Numbered from the stretch's first letter, positions 1 to 5,588 are shown. The stretch is DNA of 9,130 bases from Prolixibacteraceae bacterium (GCA_016788685.1 JAEUSS010000162.1:1-9130); one strand, 5' to 3'. Translations and numbers: made by a program. Notes: a model not told the origin generated them from the letters alone.

Positions 1-519
1 CAGCGTATAGGCCGCACGGATAATGATCGGATAACCGATTGTTTTTACCGCATCTTTGGCTTCCTGCATGTTGATACAGGCAATGCTTCTCGGAGTTTTT
101 ACATCAATTTCGGCCAGTTTTCCGGCGAAGATCTCGCGGTCTTCGGTGTCAATAATGGCCTGAACGGGAGTTCCAACCACCTTAACGTTGTATTTCTCCA
201 GAATTCCACCCTTAAAGAGTGCCACACCGCAGTTGAGCGCGGTTTGTCCTCCGAATGCCAGCAAAATACCATCCGGTTTTTCCTTGACGATGACCTGCTC
301 TACAAAATAAGGAGTTACAGGCAGGAAATAAATCCGGTCGGCAATGTCTTCCGAAGTCTGGATGGTTGCAATGTTCGGATTTATCAGGATGGTCTCTACA
401 TTTTCTTCCTTCAAGGCTTTCAGGGCCTGAGATCCGGAGTAGTCGAATTCGCCGGCTTCACCGATTTTCAGCGCTCCTGATCCGAGTACGATTACTTTTT
501 TAATGTCTTTATTTATCAT
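1..519 (-). CDS. carB: Carbamoyl-phosphate synthase large subunit, N-terminal part (cut by window edge)
   Basis: This is the first 173 codons of the large subunit, which makes carbamoyl phosphate from bicarbonate, ATP and the ammonia delivered by CarA. The C-terminal part, about five sixths of a normal ~1070-residue protein, lies beyond position 1. The ATG at 519-517 gives [20 protein letters not shown], followed by [20 protein letters not shown], then [42 protein letters not shown] and [14 protein letters not shown], ending in IIIRAAYTL. This is the pre-ATP-grasp domain and the start of the first ATP-grasp domain. The [20 protein letters not shown] form resembles eukaryotic CAD/CPS1 more than the E. 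coli form (GAGPIVIGQACEFDYSG), as I remember those sequences. It follows carA by 85 bp on the same strand, so co-transcription is likely. No clear ribosome site is seen, only an A-rich stretch before the ATG. Confidence 0.97.
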   Translation of the reverse strand, partial: MINKDIKKVIVLGSGALKIGEAGEFDYSGSQALKALKEENVETILINPNIATIQTSEDIADRIYFLPVTPYFVEQVIVKEKPDGILLAFGGQTALNCGVALFKGGILEKYNVKVVGTPVQAIIDTEDREIFAGKLAEIDVKTPRSIACINMQEAKDAVKTIGYPIIIRAAYTL

Positions 520-530
520 GTTTCTTTTTT

Positions 531-565
531 GTTTCGAGTTGCGTGTTATGAGCTGCGTGTTTTTC
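531..565. repeat. Degenerate heptamer array between carA and carB
   Basis: On the plus strand five 7-bp units follow each other in register: GTTTCGA, GTTGCGT, GTTATGA, GCTGCGT and GTTTTTC. The second and fourth differ by one base, giving an imperfect 14-bp period. The array lies in the carA-carB spacer, just upstream of the carB start as transcribed. I recall similar GAGTTGC-like heptamer runs between genes of Bacteroidota. No function can be read from it. It belongs to the same class as the array at 4511-4567. Confidence 0.5.
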
Positions 566-577
566 TTCGCAATCCAC

Positions 578-604
578 CTTCTCAAGGAGGATTTAGGAGG
601 GGCT
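578..604. repeat. Polypurine/polypyrimidine element at the carA 3' end, likely a dispersed-repeat remnant
   Basis: Plus-strand sequence containing CCTTCTCAAGG, then AGGATTTAGGAGGGGC, abuts the carA stop codon. It resembles a short intergenic element I recall from many Bacteroidota genomes (a CCTCCCC/GGGGAGG hairpin followed by ATTTAGGAGGGGC), here with a degraded hairpin (CCTT/AAGG). Its identity is from memory and is not proven by this window. Confidence 0.3.
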
Positions 605-1693
605 TTACTTCGTCTTTTTATATTCAATCACATTGCTGATGAAATCGTCGAACAAAAACTCAGTATCAACCGGTCCGCTGGCAGCTTCAGGGTGGAACTG
701 AGTAGAGAAGAACGGTTTCGATTTGTGACGAATCCCTTCGTTGGTATTGTCGTTTACGTTGGTAAACAATGGTTCCCAATCGGCTGGCAAGGTTTTGGTA
801 TCCACCGCAAATCCGTGGTTCTGCGAGGTGATGAAACAGCGGTCGGTTCCCTGCAGCAAAACCGGCTGATTATGACTACGGTGACCAAATTTCAGCTTAT
901 AGGTTTCAGCGCCGGCAGCACGGGCCAAAAGTTGGTTCCCCAGGCAAATTCCCATAATTGGTTTTTCGGCATCCATCGTCTTGCGGATGTTTGCAACAGT
1001 TGCGTCACACAAGGCCGGGTCGCCCGGACCATTCGACAGGAAAATCCCGTCAAAATCTTCATTGCTGAAATCATAATCCCACGGAACTCTTATTACAGTG
1101 GTGTTGCGTTTCAGCAAACAGCGGATAATGTTGTATTTTACCCCGCAATCAACTAAAACCACGCGATGTTCACCATTTCCGTACACTTCAACTTTATCGG
1201 TACTGGCAATGGCAACCAGGTTTTCCTGATTCGGATCGTAAAAGTCGATGACATCGTCTTCAAACTCAATTTTGCCGAGCAAAGAACCTTTCACCCTGAT
1301 GATTTTGGTCAGGGCACGGGTGTCTATCCCGAACAACCCGGGAACTTTATTTTCTTTCAGCCAGTCACCCAAACTTTTGATGGCGTTCCAGTGGCTGTAT
1401 TCAAATGAATAATCAGAAATAATTAATCCGGTAATATGAATTTTATCCGACTCATAAAATTCATACAGTTTTTCCTCTTTCGAGTCACTTGGCACACCAT
1501 AATTTCCAATCAACGGGAAGGTTGAGACGAGGATCTGACCCGTATATGAAGGATCTGTTAAACTTTCGGGATATCCGGTCATAGCGGTATAAAAAACCAC
1601 TTCCCCGGCTACCGACTTCTCATACCCGAACGACTTTCCTTCAAATGTTGTCCCGTCTTCAAGAATCAATCTGACTTTTCTTAGTTGTGTCAT
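605..1693 (-). CDS. carA: Carbamoyl-phosphate synthase small subunit (glutamine amidotransferase)
   Basis: CarA hydrolyses glutamine and passes ammonia to CarB in the cytoplasm. The protein is full length at 362 residues (E. coli about 382). Residues 1 to about 140 form the CPSase small-chain domain ([36 protein letters not shown]). The class I amidotransferase domain follows from about 177: FLSNGPGDP at 218-226, the nucleophile elbow GICLGNQ with Cys250, SQNHGFAVD at 290-298, and FHPE with His334 and Glu336 completing the Cys-His-Glu triad. No key residue is missing. The sequence is strikingly like the animal CAD glutaminase half as I remember it (NYG-P-D, SHWNA, LPADW-PLFTN-ND). The ATG at 1693-1691 directly starts the conserved N-terminus. 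carB follows after 85 bp. Expression is probably controlled by the leader hairpin at 1711-1752, 19 nt before the start codon, and by the promoter near 1860. Confidence 0.98.
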   Translation of the reverse strand: MTQLRKVRLILEDGTTFEGKSFGYEKSVAGEVVFYTAMTGYPESLTDPSYTGQILVSTFPLIGNYGVPSDSKEEKLYEFYESDKIHITGLIISDYSFEYSHWNAIKSLGDWLKENKVPGLFGIDTRALTKIIRVKGSLLGKIEFEDDVIDFYDPNQENLVAIASTDKVEVYGNGEHRVVLVDCGVKYNIIRCLLKRNTTVIRVPWDYDFSNEDFDGIFLSNGPGDPALCDATVANIRKTMDAEKPIMGICLGNQLLARAAGAETYKLKFGHRSHNQPVLLQGTDRCFITSQNHGFAVDTKTLPADWEPLFTNVNDNTNEGIRHKSKPFFSTQFHPEAASGPVDTEFLFDDFISNVIEYKKTK

Positions 1694-1710
1694 CGCTGCA
1701 ATGCTAAATA

Positions 1711-1752
1711 TTAAAAAAAATGCGTTTGGCTACGGCTGTAGGGCAAACGCAT
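1711..1752 (-). terminator. Intrinsic terminator hairpin in the carA leader (candidate attenuator)
   Basis: Read on the minus strand, ATGCGTTTG (1752-1744) pairs perfectly over 9 bp with CAAACGCAT (1728-1720). Inside, CTAC (1741-1738) pairs with GTAG (1733-1730) around a 4-nt loop. The 3' arm runs straight into eight T (1720-1713). This is a textbook intrinsic terminator for minus-strand transcription. It sits upstream of carA, ending 19 nt before its ATG, with no gene between it and the carA promoter candidate. It therefore cannot be the terminator of a preceding gene, since argR is divergent, and is best read as an attenuator. Plus-strand transcripts lack a U-run after the hairpin. Its termination efficiency cannot be judged from sequence. 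Confidence 0.75.
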
Positions 1753-1757
1753 GGTTG

Positions 1758-1844
1758 TTATTTCTTAAACAAACTTTCTTTCCTATGGTACTTGGTAATT
1801 TCAACCTGATACTTTTCAAGTTTCAATTCGTTTGTGTTTCTCAT
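1758..1844 (-). CDS. Putative 28-residue leader peptide upstream of carA
   Basis: An ATG at 1844-1842 opens a 28-codon frame ending in TAA at 1760-1758. The peptide begins MRNTNELKLEKY and ends YHRKESLFKK. It is Lys-rich (seven Lys) with two Arg. No membrane or secretion feature is seen and I recognise no family. Its stop codon lies 5 nt before the carA leader terminator, so a ribosome at the last codons would cover the 5' arm of that hairpin. This position suggests a leader ORF controlling carA transcription rather than a stand-alone protein. The codons for SLF give a U-rich stretch (GUUUGUUU), as expected for a pyrBI-like UTP-sensing leader. The start is uncertain: the promoter candidate ends only 8 nt upstream of the ATG, which would leave almost no 5' UTR. 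A chance ORF of this length is possible. Confidence 0.45.
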   Translation of the reverse strand: MRNTNELKLEKYQVEITKYHRKESLFKK

Positions 1845-1852
1845 TTCAGGCA

Positions 1853-1886
1853 CAAAAATATAAATTTTTTCTGAAAAAAAAGTTTG
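1853..1886 (-). promoter_or_regulatory. Candidate carA promoter (Bacteroidota type)
   Basis: On the minus strand TATTTTTG (1860-1853) matches the Bacteroidota -7 consensus TAnnTTTG exactly. The -33 region, about 19-20 nt upstream, is only a T-run (1882-1875) rather than TTTG. Transcription would start near 1847, giving a leader of about 150 nt before carA that contains the leader ORF and terminator. Only the -7 element is strong. Confidence 0.4.
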
Positions 1887-1912
1887 TTATCTATATTTAT
1901 TGCATATTTTTG
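1883..1912 (+). promoter_or_regulatory. Candidate argR promoter (Bacteroidota type)
   Basis: TTTG at 1883-1886 and TATTTTTG at 1905-1912 match the -33 and -7 elements, separated by 18 bp, close to the usual spacing. Start of transcription would fall near 1917-1919, giving a 5' UTR of about 20 nt. The -7 element lies inside the upstream ARG-box-like sequence, so ArgR binding should block it. Confidence 0.6.
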
Positions 1913-1937
1913 CATCGTATTTGTATAATTATTCAAA
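1899..1937 (+). promoter_or_regulatory. Tandem ARG boxes (ArgR operator) over the argR promoter and start
   Basis: The 18 bp at 1920-1937 match the enterobacterial ARG box WNTGAATWWWWATTCANW at every defined position except one (T for A at 1924): left half TGTAT, spacer AATT, right half ATTCA. Exactly 3 bp upstream, 1899-1916 is a weaker box (TGCAT, spacer ATTT, right half TTGCA) with four mismatches. Two 18-bp boxes 3 bp apart is the geometry bound by an ArgR hexamer in E. coli. The pair covers the -7 element, the expected transcription start and the bases up to the argR ATG, so autoregulation is likely. The site may also influence the divergent carA promoter. The consensus is taken from other phyla. 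Confidence 0.6.
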
Positions 1938-2420
1938 ATGAAAAATCGCACAAAAAGACAGCTGGCAATTAAGCAGATCATCTTAAGCGGACAGATCAGC
2001 AGTCAGGATGAGCTGCTGCGCATCATGAAAGAGCAGGGTTTTGAATTAACCCAGGCTACGCTTTCGCGCGATTTGAAAATTTTAAAAGTGGCAAAGGTAT
2101 CCGATCAGGCCCTTGGTTACGTATACGTCATTCCTGAAGGGATGAATATGGAATCACAGCGCGAAACTTCCCGTATTAATTTCCTGGCTGACGGGTTTCG
2201 CGACATACAATTCTCAGGAAATCTGGCTGTGATAAAAACCATGCCCGGTTATGCCAGCAGCCTGGCGGTTGTTATCGACAATGCACAGCCTTACGAAATT
2301 ATCGGCACCATTGCCGGCGACGATACCATATTAATTGTAATGCGTGATGGAATTACTCAAAGTGACCTGATTAACAGCCTGATACTAATACTGCCGAAAC
2401 TGGAAGAAAAACTTGGATAA
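1938..2420 (+). CDS. argR: Arginine repressor ArgR/AhrC family
   Basis: This is a DNA-binding arginine sensor that controls arginine genes, normally as a hexamer. The length, 160 residues, is typical. Residues 1 to about 70 form the winged helix-turn-helix: SSQDELLRIMKEQGF, then the recognition helix LTQATLSRDLKIL (37-49), with SRDL at 43-46 as in B. subtilis AhrC. Residues about 80-160 form the oligomerisation and arginine-binding domain, with GTIAGDDT at 123-130. Asp128 and Asp129 correspond to the arginine-binding aspartates of the family. The first ATG at 1938 lies directly behind a near-perfect ARG box and a -33/-7 promoter, which fits autoregulation. It is transcribed away from carA. 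The next gene starts 201 bp downstream with no terminator between, so read-through into the arg genes is possible. Confidence 0.97.
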   Translation: MKNRTKRQLAIKQIILSGQISSQDELLRIMKEQGFELTQATLSRDLKILKVAKVSDQALGYVYVIPEGMNMESQRETSRINFLADGFRDIQFSGNLAVIKTMPGYASSLAVVIDNAQPYEIIGTIAGDDTILIVMRDGITQSDLINSLILILPKLEEKLG

Positions 2421-2621
2421 TTAAGAATAAAAGAGAAACGAAAGAAAACAGGCAAAATCATTGCAGTGCCATTCAGATTCCGAAATCATGTTTATAGAAA
2501 GAGATAACTCAGAACAATATTCGGCTCCCATCCGGGGACGCACATTCCGCCCATCATCTGATGGTCAGTAAACATACAAGTCCCCAGGGATTTGAATCAA
2601 TAATTTTTATTAAAACCCAGA
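2421..2621 (+). promoter_or_regulatory. Structured spacer before the arg genes; possible leader region
   Basis: This 201-bp gap holds several complementary pieces. CCATCA (2551-2556) pairs with TGATGG (2559-2564). The same TGATGG can instead pair with CCATC at 2529-2533. GGGGAC (2534-2539) pairs with GTCCCC (2580-2585) and would enclose the first hairpin. The first 70 bp are A-rich and featureless. I find no convincing -7 element, and no U-run closes a terminator, so whether this is a riboswitch-like leader, an attenuator or processed spacer is open. A small frame inside it is listed separately. Confidence 0.35.
2488..2571 (+). other. 27-codon frame with four Arg codons, possible leader peptide
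   Basis: ATG at 2488 to TAA at 2569-2571 encodes a peptide starting MFIERDNSEQ and ending SSDGQ, with Arg at positions 5, 16, 18 and 21. Three of the Arg codons cluster (CGG, CGC, CGC at 2533-2550) and overlap the GGGGAC arm of the spacer structure. An Arg-rich short frame ahead of arginine genes is what ribosome-mediated attenuation would use. There is no clear ribosome site or terminator, so this may be chance. Confidence 0.2.
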
Positions 2622-3311
2622 ATGAAAGATTTAAAAAATATTAAAGTGCTGGTTGCTACCGAAGAGCACTTAAAATACGTCGATCAGGTTAACGATGCCA
2701 TCGACATTGCGTCAAAAGAACGCGGAACAGGTATTGCACGCCGTACCTACGAATACATTGCCACAAAAATGAAAGAAGGCAAAGCAATCATCGCCCTCGA
2801 AAACGGTGAAACTTTTGCAGGTTTCTGCTACGTTGAGTCGTGGGGTGCCAAAAGCTTTGTAGCCAACTCGGGACTGATCGTGGTTAAAGATTACCGCGGA
2901 ATTGGCCTGGCTACCGAAATCAAACGAAAAGCATTCTCGTTGTCGAGGCAAATTTACCCCGATGCCAAAATCTTTGGGCTTACTACCGGATTGGCCGTCA
3001 TGAAAATCAACCATGAACTGGGCTACCGTCCGGTCACTTTTTCAGAACTGACTGACGATGAAGATTTCTGGAAAGGATGCCAGAGCTGTGTGAATTACGA
3101 CATTTTGCAGCGTACAGGAAAGAGCAAATGCCTCTGTACCGGAATGTTGTACGATCCGGCATGGGAAAAAGACAAAAAGGCCGAAAAGAAAACATGGGCG
3201 ATAAAAGGAACACTTCTGGACATCATCAACAAACTGAAACCCAACAAAAACGGTTCATCGCCCAAAGATGCCGCCATTTTAACACTATTATTTAAAAAGA
3301 AAAACCAATAG
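2622..3311 (+). CDS. GNAT-family N-acyltransferase, candidate N-acylglutamate synthase
   Basis: The protein has 229 residues. Residues about 8-140 form one GNAT domain: beta segments IKVLVATEEHL and KAIIALENGETFAGFCYV, then SGLIVVKDYRGIGLATEIKR, where R92-G93-I94-G95-L96-A97 fits the acyl-CoA pyrophosphate loop R/Q-x-x-G-x-G/A. Then come MKINHELGY (127-135) and a C-terminal part of about 90 residues. That part carries Cys153, Cys156, Cys170 and Cys172 (CX2C-X13-CXC) and a Lys-rich tail, unlike minimal GNATs. It ends 2 bp before argG, so translation is probably coupled. The place between argR and argG, with no argA or argJ in view, suggests it acylates the amino group of glutamate, the first step of the pathway. 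In Bacteroidota that use N-succinyl-ornithine carbamoyltransferase the donor could be succinyl-CoA. Substrate and donor are inference; the GNAT fold is well supported. Confidence 0.85.
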   Translation: MKDLKNIKVLVATEEHLKYVDQVNDAIDIASKERGTGIARRTYEYIATKMKEGKAIIALENGETFAGFCYVESWGAKSFVANSGLIVVKDYRGIGLATEIKRKAFSLSRQIYPDAKIFGLTTGLAVMKINHELGYRPVTFSELTDDEDFWKGCQSCVNYDILQRTGKSKCLCTGMLYDPAWEKDKKAEKKTWAIKGTLLDIINKLKPNKNGSSPKDAAILTLLFKKKNQ

Positions 3312-3313
3312 TC

Positions 3314-4507
3314 ATGAAAGATAAAGTAGTCTTAGCATTCAGCGGAGGTTTAGATACTTCGTACTGCGCCAAATACCTCTCGGTAGAAAAGAACCTGGAC
3401 GTTTACACAGCCATTGCCAATACCGGCGGATTTACTCAATCTGACCTGGAAGCCATCGAAAAGAAGGCCTACCAACTCGGAGCAATCAAACATGTGGCGC
3501 TTGATGTTACCGATTCTTATTACAATAAAAGCATCAAATACATGGTTTTCGGCAATATTCTCCGGAACAATACCTACCCCATTTCGGTAAGTTCGGAGCG
3601 TGTATTCCAGGCCATTGCCATCATCGAATATGCCAAACAAATCGGGGCTAAATATGTAGCCCACGGAAGTACCGGCGCCGGAAACGACCAGGTTCGCTTC
3701 GATTTGACCTTCCAGATTCTGGCTCCTGAAATCGGCATCCTCACGCCTACCCGCGATTTGGAACTGAGCCGTCAGGAAGAAATTGACTACCTGAAAGCTC
3801 ATGGCGTGGTAGCCGACTGGAAAAAAATGGACTACTCCATCAACAAGGGTCTTTGGGGAACCAGCATTGGCGGAAAAGAAACCTTGAAATCAAATCAGAC
3901 ATTGCCGGAGGAAGCATATCCGTCGCAACTGACCGAAACTGAAGAAAAAGATATTGTGCTCGACTTTGTTCAGGGCGAACTGAAAGGTGTGAACGGCGAA
4001 ATTTTCGAGAACCCGGTAAACGCCATCCGTGCTTTGGAAGCTGTAGCATCACCGTACGCTGTTGGACGCGACATGCACATCGGCGATACCATCATCGGCA
4101 TTAAAGGACGCGTAGGCTTTGAAGCTGCCGCACCAATTATTGCCATCAAAGCACACCAGATGCTCGAAAAGCACACCCTCACCAAATGGCAGCAATACTG
4201 GAAAGAGCAACTGGGCAACTGGTACGGAATGTTCCTGCACGAAGCCCTCTATTTTGAACCAGTTATGCGCGACATAGAAAAATTCCTCGAACACTCTCAG
4301 GAAAACGTTACCGGAAAAGTGATTGTGAAACTTAAACCATACAACTTCGTTCTGGTTGGCGTTGAGTCGGATCACGATCTGATGCGCTCTGAATTTGGTG
4401 AATACGGAGAGAAAAACTCGGCATGGACTGCCGAAGATGTAAAAGGCTTTACCAAAGTGCTTTCCACGTCGCTGAAAATTCACAATTCAGTAAATCATAG
4501 TTTCTAG
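3314..4507 (+). CDS. argG: Argininosuccinate synthase
   Basis: ArgG joins citrulline and aspartate with ATP to give argininosuccinate in the cytoplasm, the next-to-last step to arginine. It is 397 residues, the usual length. The N-type ATP-pyrophosphatase P-loop is SGGLDTS at 10-16. The aspartate/citrulline region HGSTGAGNDQVRFD is at 117-130, and YSINKGLWGTSIGGKET at 174-190 is a second conserved block. The synthetase and multimerisation part includes GRDMHIGDTIIGIKGRVGFE and HTLTKWQQYWKEQLGNWYG. The last residues (HNSVNHSF) look unconserved and run to the edge of the heptamer array that follows. The start ATG lies 2 bp after the GNAT stop. The next gene, argC, is 98 bp away. Confidence 0.98.
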   Translation: MKDKVVLAFSGGLDTSYCAKYLSVEKNLDVYTAIANTGGFTQSDLEAIEKKAYQLGAIKHVALDVTDSYYNKSIKYMVFGNILRNNTYPISVSSERVFQAIAIIEYAKQIGAKYVAHGSTGAGNDQVRFDLTFQILAPEIGILTPTRDLELSRQEEIDYLKAHGVVADWKKMDYSINKGLWGTSIGGKETLKSNQTLPEEAYPSQLTETEEKDIVLDFVQGELKGVNGEIFENPVNAIRALEAVASPYAVGRDMHIGDTIIGIKGRVGFEAAAPIIAIKAHQMLEKHTLTKWQQYWKEQLGNWYGMFLHEALYFEPVMRDIEKFLEHSQENVTGKVIVKLKPYNFVLVGVESDHDLMRSEFGEYGEKNSAWTAEDVKGFTKVLSTSLKIHNSVNHSF

Positions 4508-4510
4508 CAA

Positions 4511-4567
4511 CTGGCAACTGGCTTCTGGCTTCTGGCTTTTTACAAGTTACCAGTAACAAGTAGCCAG
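4511..4567. repeat. Inverted pair of heptamer arrays between argG and argC
   Basis: Four plus-strand heptamers, CTGGCAA then three CTGGCTT (4511-4538), one spacer base, then four heptamers of the opposite orientation: TTACAAG, TTACCAG, TAACAAG and TAGCCAG (4540-4567). Read on the minus strand the right block is CTGGCTA, CTTGTTA, CTGGTAA and CTTGTAA. The two blocks are 28 bp each and symmetric. CTGGCT (4532-4537) can pair with AGCCAG (4562-4567), and GTTAC (4546-4550) with GTAAC (4553-4557), so the transcript may fold. No U-run follows, so a terminator is unlikely. The whole spacer is 4508-4605; the rest is A/T-rich with no clear promoter. Confidence 0.7.
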
Positions 4568-4605
4568 CAGCATTATTTCATAGCGATAATTTGATATTTG
4601 AGAAA

Positions 4606-5574
4606 ATGATAAAAGCAGGAATTATAGGTGGCGCCGGTTATACTGCCGGTGAACTCATCCGGATTTTACTGAACCATCCTCAGACTGAGCTGACTTTTGT
4701 GCAAAGCAGCAGCAACAGCGGCAATTTATTGTCGGATGTGCACACCGATTTGCTGGGCGACACCGACATGCGTTTTGTTGCTGAAGCTGACTTTTCGCTG
4801 ATCGATGTTGCCTTTTTCTGCATGGGTCACGGAAAATCAAAAGAATTTCTTCAGAAAAACATACTGCCTGAAAACGTCAAAATTATAGACCTGAGTCACG
4901 ATTTCAGGTTGAAGCGCGAAGGAAACGATTTTGTTTATGGCTTACCCGAGTTAAATCGTGAGCTAATCAGAACGTCTAATCGCATTGCCAATCCCGGATG
5001 TTTTGCAACCGGAATTCAACTGGCTGTTTTGCCGTTGGCCGCTGCCGGGCTGATAAAAGACGAACTGCATGTGAATGCCATTACCGGCTCTACCGGCGCG
5101 GGACAGGCTCCGTCAGAAACTTCGCATTTTAGCTGGAGAAACAACAATTTGTCAGTCTATAAAGCATTCGGGCATCAGCATTTGGGTGAAATTGGACAAA
5201 GCTTCAAGCAACTCCAACCCGATTTCAGTTACGACATCAACTTCATTCCGGTCCGCGGAAATCATACCCGAGGTATTTTTGCCTCCATCTACACCCAATT
5301 TGACGGTTCTTTAGAAGACGCCGTCAAACTGTATCAGGATTATTACGCTTCGCATCCTTTCGTTTTTGTGAGCAAAAAAAATCCTGACCTGAAACAAGTG
5401 GTAAACACGAACAAAGCCGTTGTTTACCTCGAAAAACACGGAAATAAACTGATGATCCTTTCGGTAACAGACAATTTACTCAAAGGCGCTTCGGGACAGG
5501 CAGTTCAGAATATGAACCTGATTTTTGGTCTGGAAGAAAGTACAGGCCTGAATTTAAAAGCAGTGGCATTTTAA
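4606..5574 (+). CDS. argC: N-acyl-gamma-glutamyl-phosphate reductase
   Basis: ArgC reduces N-acyl-glutamyl phosphate with NADPH to the semialdehyde, the third step of arginine synthesis. I chose the ATG at 4606 (322 residues), because MIKAGIIGGAGYTAGELIRI is the standard N-terminus. A TTG at 4591 would only add five unconserved residues. The Rossmann nucleotide loop is GGAGYTAG at 8-15. The catalytic cysteine is Cys132 in NPGCFATG (129-136). Other family blocks are NAITGSTGAGQAP (157-169), HFSWRNNN (174-181), GHQHLGEI (189-196), and the C-terminal VNTNKAVVYLEKHGNK and DNLLKGASGQAVQNMNL. In Bacteroides-type pathways the acyl group may be succinyl rather than acetyl; the sequence does not decide this. 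It follows argG after the heptamer array and precedes argD by 86 bp. Confidence 0.97.
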   Translation: MIKAGIIGGAGYTAGELIRILLNHPQTELTFVQSSSNSGNLLSDVHTDLLGDTDMRFVAEADFSLIDVAFFCMGHGKSKEFLQKNILPENVKIIDLSHDFRLKREGNDFVYGLPELNRELIRTSNRIANPGCFATGIQLAVLPLAAAGLIKDELHVNAITGSTGAGQAPSETSHFSWRNNNLSVYKAFGHQHLGEIGQSFKQLQPDFSYDINFIPVRGNHTRGIFASIYTQFDGSLEDAVKLYQDYYASHPFVFVSKKNPDLKQVVNTNKAVVYLEKHGNKLMILSVTDNLLKGASGQAVQNMNLIFGLEESTGLNLKAVAF

Positions 5575-5588
5575 AATAAACGTTGAGA

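Noticed and set aside
503..1156. Long plus-strand open frame (217 codons) opposite carA
   Set aside because: It lies antisense to the fully conserved carA gene, and its translation shows no family motif; it is a shadow of carA codon structure. The same holds for the plus-strand frames at 244-480 (opposite carB) and 1166-1408.
2460..2477. ARG-box-like sequence before the GNAT gene (ATTCA right half with TGCAG left half)
   Set aside because: The right half is perfect but the spacer is G/C-rich and the left half has two mismatches; no partner box lies 21 bp away. TTTGAAT at 2591-2597 is likewise only a half site.
2712..3014. Minus-strand frame opposite the GNAT gene, and similar antisense frames inside argG, argC, argD, proC and proB
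   Set aside because: All lie within well-conserved genes on the other strand and show no recognisable protein features.
4540..4567. argG terminator from the CTGGCT/AGCCAG hairpin
   Set aside because: The stem is interrupted, no U-run follows, and argC continues the same pathway; the heptamer periodicity explains the complementarity better.
4511..4567. CRISPR array
   Set aside because: Units are 7 bp with no spacers between them and no cas genes nearby.
4586..4600. Possible -7 element (GATATTTG) before argC
   Set aside because: It differs from TAnnTTTG at the first base, and no TTTG -33 element lies at the right distance, so an internal promoter is not supported.
4591..4605. TTG start for argC five codons upstream of the ATG
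   Set aside because: The added residues are not part of the conserved ArgC N-terminus and the ATG at 4606 gives the standard start, so the shorter form was annotated.
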